Assembly: GCA_028622995.1 (NCBI GenBank) | Contig: JAJQJQ010000008.1 | Span: 3,038,001 to 3,102,000 of the forward strand | Reading direction: 5' to 3' | Length of the DNA: 64,000 nt | From: Panagrolaimus kolymaensis | Lineage: Eukaryota; Nematoda; Chromadorea; Rhabditida; Panagrolaimidae | In this document: positions 38,071 through 47,711 of the stretch, piece after piece | How positions within the stretch are numbered: position 1 is the stretch's first letter | Layout: each line of letters opens with the position of its first letter | Translations under genes and position numbers: made by a program | The notes under the pieces: generated by a model | What the model saw: only the letters and a program-made list of their open reading frames with translations | The model's database searches: none | Told to the model about the DNA's origin: nothing

Positions 38071-38539
38071 AATTTTAGGTATGCTAACTTTATTTATGTT
38101 AAATATGGGTACGTTAATTTTGTGAACAATAATTTCAGTATAAAAAAATGTGAGTATTTCGTGGACTTTTTTTTATCAACAAAGGAAAACTTTTGTTATT
38201 GCAATCGTTCAATATTTTTTGTTTACTCTATCTTTTTTAAAGCCATATTTCTTCTTTCTAGCTCATTTAGAAGTAAATTAAATAAATTAAAAATAATAAA
38301 ATGAATTAATCTTGGAACAAAGTGCAATTTTGAACCTTTGTACGTATCATTCGTAAGCTCAATTTGGATATTGTTTATAATTTTAAAAATGGAGATATAG
38401 TTTAATGACTTACTTCGCCATTTATGTCTCTCTTTTCAATATGTGGTTTTTGTTGATTTTAAAATTTGAAACTTTAAAATAAATAAATAAAGAATTAAAA
38501 AATTCAAAAAAATAAACTCTTGTCTCAAAAGAAAAACCA

Positions 38540-38890
38540 AAGACAAAGTGAATGACAGAAAAAAACCCAATAAAAAATCGAAGAAAACAAAAGTTTTTTT
38601 TGAAAGAGAGAAAAAGCTGCCGTTGGGTTTTTTCTCACTTTATTGATAAATGTATTCTTTATAATGGCTTTTTTGACAGCTTCTTAATTTTTGGGTCAAT
38701 TAAAAAAGGTAAAGGCAATTAATTAGAAGCAGGCCGTGTCAAACCAAATTTTTGATCGAGAGTCATTAATCTTCTTTCTTTTCGTATCATGCTTAAAATC
38801 AATGGCCCGTACCGCGTTTTAGTTTCTCCGTTGCAGGCGCCTAAAATTATAATTGTATATTTTAGTAGAAAGAAAAAAAGATTACTAGCA
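38540..38890 (+). repeat. Tandem-duplicated segment, copy 2
   Basis: Second copy of the segment at 37395-37790, same order and orientation, about 1.1 kb downstream. Both end with TAATTGTATATTTTA.TAGAAAG. Confidence 0.75.
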
Positions 38891-39394
38891 TAATTTTAAA
38901 ATAATAATTTGAATATTAATCCAATTCAAAGCTGGAAGAAGGCGTGGAAGTTGAGAGAAACTTTTTAAATCTCAAATTCGAAAATTTAAAAATTTTTATC
39001 CTTCATTGTCATTGACAAAGAAAAAAAGACATTAGCAAATTTGTTTTGAAATTTTCTATTTTCAGAGGTAAAATAACAAAGAAAAAATCATCGGCATTAA
39101 AGATCAAAACCACATGATTTATTTTTTCGTTTTAACAAAAAAAGATGCGCCAAAAAAAATGATTTTCTTTTCAATCAGCAAAAGAAACGAAAATAGAATG
39201 CAGACATAATTTTTTTAGTTTTGAAAATGGCAATTTTGAATATTTTTTTTTTGATTTTTTTGGCTTTTATTCTTGTAAGAAATCCTTTTGAAAAAGAAAT
39301 ATAAACAATCGGGATTATTTTAGCATAAAACTAGAGTAAGAAAACTTTCCAAACTCCCTCGCAAAAATTAAATAAAATGAGAAAAATTCATCAA

Positions 39395-39750
39395 AAAATG
39401 ACGTGGCAAAAGATTATTTTAGTTTTGTTTAAAAATATGCTCTTTTTGTTACATTTTGGAGCCTCAAAATTCAATGGAATGAGCTTTGCACTATGACTCA
39501 TTCGTTAAAATTAAAGGTTATTTATTCGACATAAACCAACTTTCTTCTTTTCTTTTTGAAAACACAAAAAAATAGATTTTTCCCTTTGCAGCTAAAAATC
39601 CAATGAAAGATGTTTCTCTTAACAAATTTCTTCTTTTTATCGATTTTATATATTTTTTTGAATATTTTTTACTTTTTTATTATTTTTTTTTAAAAATGAC
39701 ATCATTTTTATCAAAATGCATGTGTTTTTTTGTGATTAATTAGACTGAAA
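39395..39750 (+). repeat. R3 repeat, copy 2
   Basis: Collinear with 30515-30865. Both run from AAAAATGACGT..CAAAAGATTATT, through TTACATTTTGGAGC, CACTATGACTCA.CCGTTA/TTCGTTA and TTTTTTGAATATTTT.TTACTTTTTT, to ATCAAAATGCA.GTG. Same orientation, moderately diverged. Confidence 0.7.
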
Positions 39751-39774
39751 AAAAATTCTGAAAACAAAATTCAG

Positions 39775-39909
39775 GAAGGTCAAGTCGCAGAATTAGGAAA
39801 CTGGTCCTTGAAACAGTCTAATATGATGGTGATGCTATCATGCTTAATGGGCAAAGAATTGATGCAAGGGATTGATCTTAAAAATAATAAAGCTTTTATT
39901 AATAAATAA
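39775..39909 (+). pseudogene. Possible carbohydrate-binding (CBM20-like) gene fragment
   Basis: A 45-codon open stretch of normal complexity follows an acceptor-like AAAATTCAG and ends at TAA. It contains GQVAELGNWSLKQSNMM. The ELGNW-x-x-K-x-x-x-M pattern resembles the core of starch-binding CBM20 domains, as in nematode glycerophosphocholine phosphodiesterases. No other exon is recognised on either side, so it is probably an isolated remnant. Confidence 0.35.
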
Positions 39910-40199
39910 AATATTATAAATTTCTTTTAAATACCATAAATTCTGAATGAAAGTAACTTTTCGACATAGAAATAAAACAAAAGCAAACATTTTTTTCTAA
40001 AAAAAAAATTTGATTCTCGTGAACGCGTAGAATAGAAGGCTTTTATTTATTATTTTGATGATAAACATTGTTTGCGCATATGTGATCACACGAAAAGGTT
40101 TATTCGTTATTCTAAAAGCTTTGAGTTCAAAATTATTTCTATGCATTATTTTATTCATGAAAGCAATAATTTGCTTTTTATTTATTTTTATTAAAAAAG

Positions 40200-40420
40200 G
40201 CAAAAAATTTTATTTTAGAAACAAAAAAATGAAAAACCAAAATATTCAAAAAAATAGTGATCGATGAAAAAAAGCAAACGAGAATCAGCGTAAATGAAAA
40301 AAAAGACAGACAAAAATTTGAGAAATAAAAAATTCTTTCTTTCATTTTTTTATAAAAACAAAAGACTTTTTTCTTTCAAAAGTTTTTCAAAGAAACGCAT
40401 TGTTTTTTTACATGCGTGAA
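40200..40420 (+). repeat. R1 repeat copy
   Basis: Weak copy: AAAACCAAAATATTCAAAAAAAT, a GCAAACGAGAATCAGCGTAAATG segment, then a TTCTTTCATTTTTT T-rich half. It lies downstream of the first HSP70 gene. Confidence 0.4.
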
Positions 40421-40627
40421 CCAATTTTTAGTTTCAAAAACTCAACAAAAAAATAATGCTTTGATTAATTTGCAAAAATATCGAAACAAGAAAATCTAAT
40501 TTTATCCTTTATTAGTTTCATACCATTAAAAAGTGAAAAAAAAAATCAAGCAAATTTAGTTTTATTATTTATTATTAAAAGATATAGCAAAAAATCTTTT
40601 TATCGTTTTTTGAAGAACATTCTTGAT

Positions 40628-42414
40628 TTAGCTCGTCCTTTTCCTTTTGTAATCTATTGTCATATCAGCGGATTTTCCAGTTGAAACAATTTTGGATGTA
40701 ACATGAAGCATACCATTTGCATCCATATCATATGTAACTTCAAGATCCGCTAAAGCGGGAAAATCTCCAGTTAAAATAAATTGACCCAATAAATGATTTT
40801 CTTCCTCTTTTAAACTTTCTCCTTCATAAACCTAAAAAGTGTAATTATTATTATATTTACTAATATATTCGATTAACTTACTCCAATTCTCACTTTATTA
40901 GCGGTAGGGGTAAAAAACATATTAACTTGTTTTGTAGGGTATTTTGTATTTCTTGGTATCATAGTAAAACAACCTGTAGTTGTGTTTATTTGTATTGAAT
41001 GTGATGTGACTTCAACAAGTTTAATATTGCATTCTTGTTTAATTTCTCCTGTAATTATAGCAGCTTGAATTGCAGCTCCATATGCTACAGCTTCATCACC
41101 ATTAATAGATTTGGTAAGCTTTTTCTCTCCAAATTTAGTTCCTAACATTTCTTGAAGTTTCGGAATCCGTGAAGATCCTCCAACTAATAAAACTTCGTCA
41201 ACCTCAGCCGGAGAAATTTTAGCATCGGTTAAAACATTTTCCACTATTTTCATAGTTTTAGCAAAAAGATCTTGGCAGGCAGTTTCCAAGTCGCTTCTTC
41301 GAATAGTGTAATCAAAATTTTTTTCCATTTGAAGTGCATCAATTTCCATTCTAAAAATTTTTTTGATTTTATCTATTTGATTTTTGGTTTTGATTGTATT
41401 TGCAAAAGTTATTTTTTTTGTATTTAAAAAATGCTTACTCATATTGATGATTTGAAGATAAATGTTCTTTAGCTTTTACACAAGCTAAACGCAATTTCCA
41501 TTGTGCCCGTTTATTATTTGAGACATCTTCTCCAGTTAACTCTTTAAATTTCTTTACACAAAAATCTATCAACCTTGCGTCAAAGTCGTTTCCACCAAGA
41601 TGAGTGTCTCCACTAACAGCAATAACTTCAATATCGCCATTTATGATTTTCATTAATGAAACATCAAACGTTCCTCCACCAAGATCATATACCAAAAGAG
41701 TCCTTCCATGACTATTTCGTTCTTTAAGCCGATGGTAACAATATGCAAAACCCGCTGCAGAAGGTTCAGAAACTAATCGTAAAACTTTTAAGCCTGCTTT
41801 TTTTGCAGCTGATTTTGTGGCTTCTCTTTGATCATCATTGAAATAAGCTGGAATTGTTATGACTGCCTCGGTTAAAGTTTTTCCTTGGCCAAGATATTGT
41901 TCTTCCACAATCTTTTTCATCTTTTTCAAAATAAAACTCGAAATTTCTTCTGGTGAAAATTGTTTTATTCCATTTTTAAACTTTGGTACTTCTATTTGTG
42001 GGGCATCATAGCCGTCATCTTTTACAAGAAACGGCCAATGTTTTATGTCGTCTTGTAAAATTGGATCAGAAAAGCTTTTTCCTATCATTCTTTTAGAATC
42101 TGAAAAATAAGAACTAATACTAAGAATATATATAAAAATTTAAATGTTTTTTACCATAAATTACGCTTTCGCTATGTTTTGATGGTGATTCTTTTGCTGC
42201 TTCCCCGACTACTTCTTCCCCAACAACATCATTGTTATCCAATAAAAGAACATACGATGGCGTCGTACGCTTTCCTATAAAAACAATATTTAATATTTGC
42301 CTGTTATGAAAAAAAGTTATTACCTAATTCATTTATGAGAACTTCAACTCCATTATCAGTATAAACAGCTACACATGAATTGGTTGTCCCAAGATCAATT
42401 CCAGCCGAAACCAT
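40628..42414 (-). CDS. HSP70-like chaperone lacking the C-terminal lid
   Basis: Exons: 42414-42324, 42274-42155, 42099-41439, 41350-40882, 40831-40628; 1545 nt, 514 residues. ATP-dependent chaperone family, probably cytosolic (no signal peptide). The nucleotide-binding domain is complete: GIDLGTTNS at residues 5-13, DSKRMIG with the catalytic Lys at 73, [11 protein letters not shown] from about 209, and [18 protein letters not shown]. The linker and substrate-binding beta-sandwich follow. The protein ends in KRKRTS where canonical HSP70s (about 640 residues) begin the helical lid, so the lid and EEVD tail are absent. It would bind and hydrolyse ATP but clamp substrate differently. It starts 210 bp downstream of the next HSP70-like gene on the same strand, so the two could be an operon (inference). 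Confidence 0.9.
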
Positions 42415-42623
42415 TTTAGCCTAATGCAAATTAAAGTTAGAAGATAACGGAATTAAAAAAAATAACATATATATGAAGCGATCAAAGCTCTTGAATTTAT
42501 CAGAAAACCAAAAAAAGTTTTATTATATTTAAAAACATGAAACGACCGACAAGAAATTTTCTGTTATTATCAAATTATTGTATTTATATTTAGTTCTGCG
42601 GTGTTAATTATTTAAGTTCGATA

Positions 42624-45121
42624 TTAAAAATAGCCATAGCTACTAAAGTTATAATACTTTTTCTTCTCTTCCACTGCAGGCTTAATATATAATAAATTCT
42701 TTTCTTTCATTATAGCGTTATCATATTTTTCCTTTTCAAAATAACAAGGTTGATTATTAAAATTGTCCAAACACAATTTCATTTTATCTGAAATATTTTT
42801 AAGTTTTTGCAATGCTTCTACGTTGTGTCTTTCCTGAAACAAATGATTCGTATTAATATTATAGTAAAAAAAGAAAAGTTAATTAATATATTTGTAATTA
42901 ACAAAAAAATATTTCGAATATACCGTTTTTTCCAAATCTCTTATTTCATTTTTAAAGTTCCAAAAATAATCAAACCAAGCGAAATAATTTTCATAAATTT
43001 TTAAATTTTCTGACTTTTTTCCTTCCGTAGAAGCACATAATTTCTTCACACGATTTTTTAAATCACTTGTTTCTACGTGAGACAAAGTAGAATACTAAAA
43101 AAATATTAGCTGAAAATTTATCAAAAACAAATTATAAAAAAATTAAACCAACTTCGCTTGTAACACATTTATGATAAATTTGTATTGCATTCAAACATAA
43201 TTCAACTTGAGGTATATATTTGTCCAATTCAGAAATATTTTTTAAAAGATTATTTGGATTGACGGTTTCGTCGGATAATTTATCAAAATCATTTTCAACA
43301 AAATCTTTAGCAACAATTGGTTGGAAATTTTTTTTACAAAATTCTTCGAACATTGGATCCTAAAAAACATATGACCTTTAAAAAATAAATATACTAAAAT
43401 TATTTTGTAAATACTTTTGCTCGATTTATTAAATTCTGAACTTTTTTAATAAATGTCGAGTGTTTATCAATAATTTCTAGCCGTTGACTAGTGCTTTGAT
43501 TAATTTCAAACATAGCTTTTAATTGTGTCACTTCTTTATCCAAATATGAATTTGTCGTTGAAGAATGAGGCGGCAATTCGATTAATTTTCTTAATACATC
43601 ACCGTTTTCATCAACAAAATATTGGAGTTTAGCATTTTGAAAGACATCATTGCCTGCCGGAAGGGTATCATGAACATTCAATTTTTTAATAAAACCTTAA
43701 ATCGTTTTTAATTATAAATCAAAAAGTTAAATTTAATTTACCAAAAATGGATGCAGCATAAATAGCTGCACCTTTAGCAACGGTTTCATCAGGATTAAAA
43801 ACTTTATTAATAAATGCAGGAGAAAATATTTTTTGAATATCCTGTTGAATTCGTGGGATTCTTGTTGATCCACCAATAACCATGACTTCAGATATGGTCT
43901 CTTTAGCTTGCATTGCCATTTTAGAGGTTAAATCATAAAATCTTTTAAATAAGTGTTCACATAAAGTATCAAAAAGTTTTCGACTTATAATTAAACAAAT
44001 ATCCTCTTCACCTACATCTATTTCAATGCTAAAAAGTCATTAATTTAAAATTATTATTTTTGAAAAAACAAAACTCACTTTATTTCATTTCGATTACTTA
44101 ATGATTCTTTAGCCCAAATGCATTTTTCTCGAATTATCGTTTTTAGCTTTGATTGTATCTCCATTTGTGGATACTGAAGTTTGATTTGATCACACACATA
44201 ATTTATCAAACATTTATCAAAATCACCTCCTCCTAATTGTAGGTCACATAATGACTTTAAAAGTTCGATCTTTCCTTGATGAATTTTTAGAAGAGAAATA
44301 TCAAGTTTTCCACTTCCAAAATCTAGCACGCAAATTGTTTTTGGTGCTTCACATTTTGCTGAACCAGCATAATAAGCAATAGCAGCAGCTGTGGGTTCAT
44401 TAATTATAGAAGAAATTTGAAAACCAGCTATTTTTGCTGCATCAACAATCAATTGTCGTTGGCTTTGATCAAAAGCAGTCGGAAATGTCAAAACAGCTTT
44501 TTTCAAGTTACATCGAAATTCTGTTTCAATTTTCTTTTTTATTGAATGAAAAAGAATCGCAATGGCACGAAGCAATGGAAAACGAAAAGTTTCATTTTGA
44601 AAATACAAAGCATCAGCAAAGTTTTCTCTCTTTTCATGAATATCAATTTTTTTGGAACTTATGATTCTTCGAAAGTCTGAAAACTTAAATTGTGTTTAAT
44701 CTTAAAATTCAAAACAGACTCACCAAACATGGTTATATTTGTTTTTCGTTGTCCTTCAGTATTTTTTGCTCCATTTCCAACAAACATTTCATTACCTTTC
44801 AGCGTAACAAATGCAGGCATGTAAGTTGTTTCTAAAAATATTTACAAAATCATATATATTGGTAGTTATTTTTCTTACTATCTTCAAGTCGAAAAACTTG
44901 ATATTGCTGATTGTGAAAATAACTAACGGATATTTTGGAATTTCCAAAATCCACAGCAACCCAATCCACGTCTATAAAAAGTTATTTAATAATTGAAGCA
45001 TATTATTTTATTGTTATTTTTTTTTACCATTTTCGGGTGAATGCATTAACAACCCGGGTGGTGATGGTCCTGAAGATTTTCCATGCTCATTGGATTCAAT
45101 TTTAACATTCTTTGATACCAT
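42624..45121 (-). CDS. Divergent HSP70/HSP110-like protein with altered catalytic residues
   Basis: Exons: 45121-45028, 44971-44879, 44831-44724, 44676-44079, 44028-43742, 43695-43415, 43359-43153, 43094-42924, 42833-42624; 2049 nt, 682 residues. A poorly conserved N-terminal 30 residues precede VAVDFGNSKISVSYF (phosphate-1), NEPTAAAIAYY, VLDFGSGKLDISLL (phosphate-2) and VMVIGGSTRIP (adenosine motif). The position of the catalytic Lys is Arg (FDFRRI), and the phosphate-2 Thr is Lys, so hydrolysis is probably weak or absent. After the ATPase domain there is no recognisable substrate-binding beta-sandwich. Instead about 280 residues of charged, helix-prone sequence follow, ending SSYGYF. HSP110-type or exchange-factor-like function is a guess. 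The exon 7 donor (GTTGGT) is weak but gives the right phase. Confidence 0.82.
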
Positions 45122-46685
45122 GTTAAGATCTTCTTGAACTTTACTATAAATAAATGGTATTCAATCCAGTTTTTCTATAATAAAATTTAAAATTAAGTAA
45201 GATATTTTTTCAGAAAAAAATATCGATGGATGAATAAACAAAGTTTTCAACGCTTATATCGAAAGTAGCAAAATAAAAGGGTTAAAGAAATGGATCAGAA
45301 AAAGCATTTAGGCGAGAATGCTAACAAAAAAATATTCAATTTGAACTCGTTTTAATAAAGTATTTTTAAACATTAACTACCAAGGAACTCTCTTTTTTTG
45401 TTGGTTTAAAGGAAACATATTTATTCTCATTTGTTTGTTGTATACACATTTTTTTGAGACAGATTTTTTAAATGCTGGTGGGCTAGCCCTTTTCTCTTCT
45501 TTTTTTCTTCTTTTTGGTGCATAATTTTATAGCTTTTTTGTCGATTTTTTTCTCCTGATAAGATAGTGACTTCCTTTATTTGTGTTCACACATAAAAAAA
45601 GAAACCATTTTTATTGATTAATATTTTTTTCTTGCTGTTTTTATTTAAAAAGAAATTAAGTAAAAGAAACTAGTTTGTGCAAAAAAAAAATTAAAGTAAA
45701 AAAAGCAAAAGGTCATGTCTAAAATGTTTCATATTTATTTATTAATTAACTCTTGTCAATTTTTTCATTTTTTTGTAGTTGGTAGATCCAAAATGAAAAA
45801 ACAACAACAAAAGAATAAAAGAAGACAGACAAAACACGACAAAACAAAAGATCCTTTTTTGATAGAGAAAAAGCAGCGATAACAGTTTTTTCTTCTTCTC
45901 AAAATGCTAAAGATTCAATTGCTTTTTTGTGTGTTTTTATAGGCTACGTACGAGCGACTTTAATGGTTTTAACAACTCCAGTAAGGTTTCAATCAAAATT
46001 TGAAACAAAATTAAAAGCAATATCAAAAAGCAAACTTGAAAATGTATTTCTCGGATTCATTGATAAAGAAGAAAAAATCATTAACAAATTTTATTTTGGT
46101 ATTTTGCTTTTTTAGACAAAAAAACCTAAAAAATCATCGAATTAAAGATCAAAACAAAAGCGTTTTAAATAAATCATTTTATTGATTTTTTCCGTTGCGG
46201 CAAAGAAGAGCCAAAAAAAATTTCACTCAACAACTTAAACAAAAAAACAAAAAGACATATATTTTCATTTATTTTAAAGATAGTGATTTGGAATATTTTA
46301 ATTTTATTTTTGATTTTTTTGTTTGCTTGCAAAAACTATAGAAAAATTCGTTCCGATGAGATAAAATAATTGGAAATAAATCTTGGTAGATTTCCAAAGC
46401 TTTTGTTGTTCCACGTGATGATAAAATATTTGGTTCAAATAAAACTAAAGTTTCTGATGTTTCAATAAATAGAGACAGACAGTAGTGATAATAGCGATGG
46501 TAGCATTAACTGTGAACAAATTAAATAAATTAAAGACTAATAAATCGATAACATATTACAAATATGCAATGCTTTTGGGTTTTTTGTTTGTGATTAATAT
46601 ATGCGTTTGTAAAAAAGTAGTCAAACAAAAACATTGCTTTTTTATTTATTCAAAACTTTATATATCAAAATACAGTCATAAAAAA
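45122..46685. other. Intergenic with R2 and weak R1 repeats
   Basis: Upstream of the HSP70 pair. A degenerate R1-like block lies at about 45780-45920 and an R2 copy at about 46115-46340. The R2 copy shares ATTAAAGATCAAAAC, GCCAAAAAAAAT and TTTGGAATATTTT with 2105-2350 and 39070-39290. No gene supported. Confidence 0.45.
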
Positions 46686-47165
46686 TTAGCATTCAGGTCC
46701 TCCTGGACATAAGCTTACACATTTATTATTTTCACATGTCCATGAAGAACCAATAGGACAATCCATAAATGTTTTACATGAAAGTGAATCTTGTGTTCCC
46801 TCTTCTAGGGTTTCAGGAGAATCTGTTGGTTTACGCTTAAAATTGTGGATCATTTTTTCAACCTTTTTCTTTAAATCTAATTATACTTACAACACATTTG
46901 GTAAGTACACATATATATTCTGGTTTTGGACAAGGTAACCATGAAAGACATTCTATAAATGTCAAAGGATCTTGTTCGGAGACTTTTTCGTGTTTAGGCT
47001 AAAAAAAATATCGCTTTTCCAATATTTTCTTTATTTTTAAATTAAAAACTTACAACACAATGTCGCATGATACAATGCTCTCCTTCCTTACATTGGGAGT
47101 CCCATTGACAAGATGAAGAGAAGGCAATAAAGGAAACAAGCAAAAATGAAAATAACAAGTTTCAT
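46686..47165 (-). pseudogene. Small secreted Cys-rich protein with a frameshift in the signal peptide
   Basis: Exons: 47165-47054, 46998-46891, 46862-46686. The mature part reads in one frame with Cys spaced C-x5-C-x5-C-x4-C in exon 1, and again C-rich in exons 2 and 3, ending LCPGGPEC and TAA. Introns are phase 0 and follow a Cys-Val boundary, as in the cluster at 60.8-63.2 kb. The ATG and first ten codons align with the signal peptides of those paralogues, but one extra T around 47140 shifts the frame before AFSSSCQWDSQC. The exons sum to 397 nt, one over a multiple of three. If the base is an assembly error this is a normal 131-residue secreted protein; otherwise a recent pseudogene. Acidic linker DSPETLEEG resembles TLEEE in the paralogues. 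Confidence 0.7.
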
Positions 47166-47711
47166 TTTTTCTATTTTTTGAAAGAAAATGATATTTTTTA
47201 AGGAAAAATAAAATTTCTTAAATAGCATGTTTTTTAACAATGATTAATTTGAATTTTTAATAATGTTTTAAAAGCTTTCACGTGGCCACTTACATTTTAT
47301 CAGGGATTTAGCATATTTTTTTATTTTTCAATAATTAATGCCATAATTTCAAAATTTTTAGACGCTGATGAAGAAGCACTATCACTTTCCACCGGCTTTT
47401 TTTCTCTCCTAAAAACTCTAGTTTATTTTTTTATCAATAAAATTTAAGCACTAAAATTTTAATTTGCTTTGTTAATACCGCGAACATTGAAAGATTATTA
47501 TTACTGCTATAAACTGCAGAAGTTTTTTTATTGTTAGCTTGTCGATCATCTGAAGAAAAAAAAGATAATAAAAAGGTAGGAAAATATATTAGAAGCAAAT
47601 CTTGTTAAAAGGCAATTCGCTTCTTATCAGAAATATATAAAATAAGCATTAAACAAAATAAACCTATAATCTAATTTTCGATCAAAGTTACCATTTTTTC
47701 TTTACCTAAAA
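47166..47711. other. Divergent intergenic region with a possible exon remnant
   Basis: Shared upstream region of the minus-strand Cys-rich gene and the plus-strand CUB-like gene. On the minus strand at about 47550-47345 there is normal-complexity sequence reading SDDRQANNKKTSAVYSSNNN, and a Ser-rich ESDSASSSAS piece between splice-like signals. The phases do not join cleanly, so no gene is called. Confidence 0.35.

Larger units (their letters stand above)
36995..39394. other. Repeat-rich intergenic region
   Basis: No gene supported. It contains two copies of an about 390-bp segment (listed separately), a degenerate TTTTGGAAC tandem array, and an R2 copy at about 39070-39290. Short open frames over 37211-37561 overlap on both strands and are low complexity. 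Confidence 0.5.

Noticed and set aside
40055..40267. Overlapping frames on both strands near 40 kb
   Set aside because: Low-complexity Ile/Phe/Lys translations in repeat DNA; neither has conserved motifs.
40628..45121. The two HSP70-like genes as one long gene
   Set aside because: Each has its own start, complete set of phosphate motifs and stop; 209 bp separates them and both exon sums are whole codons.
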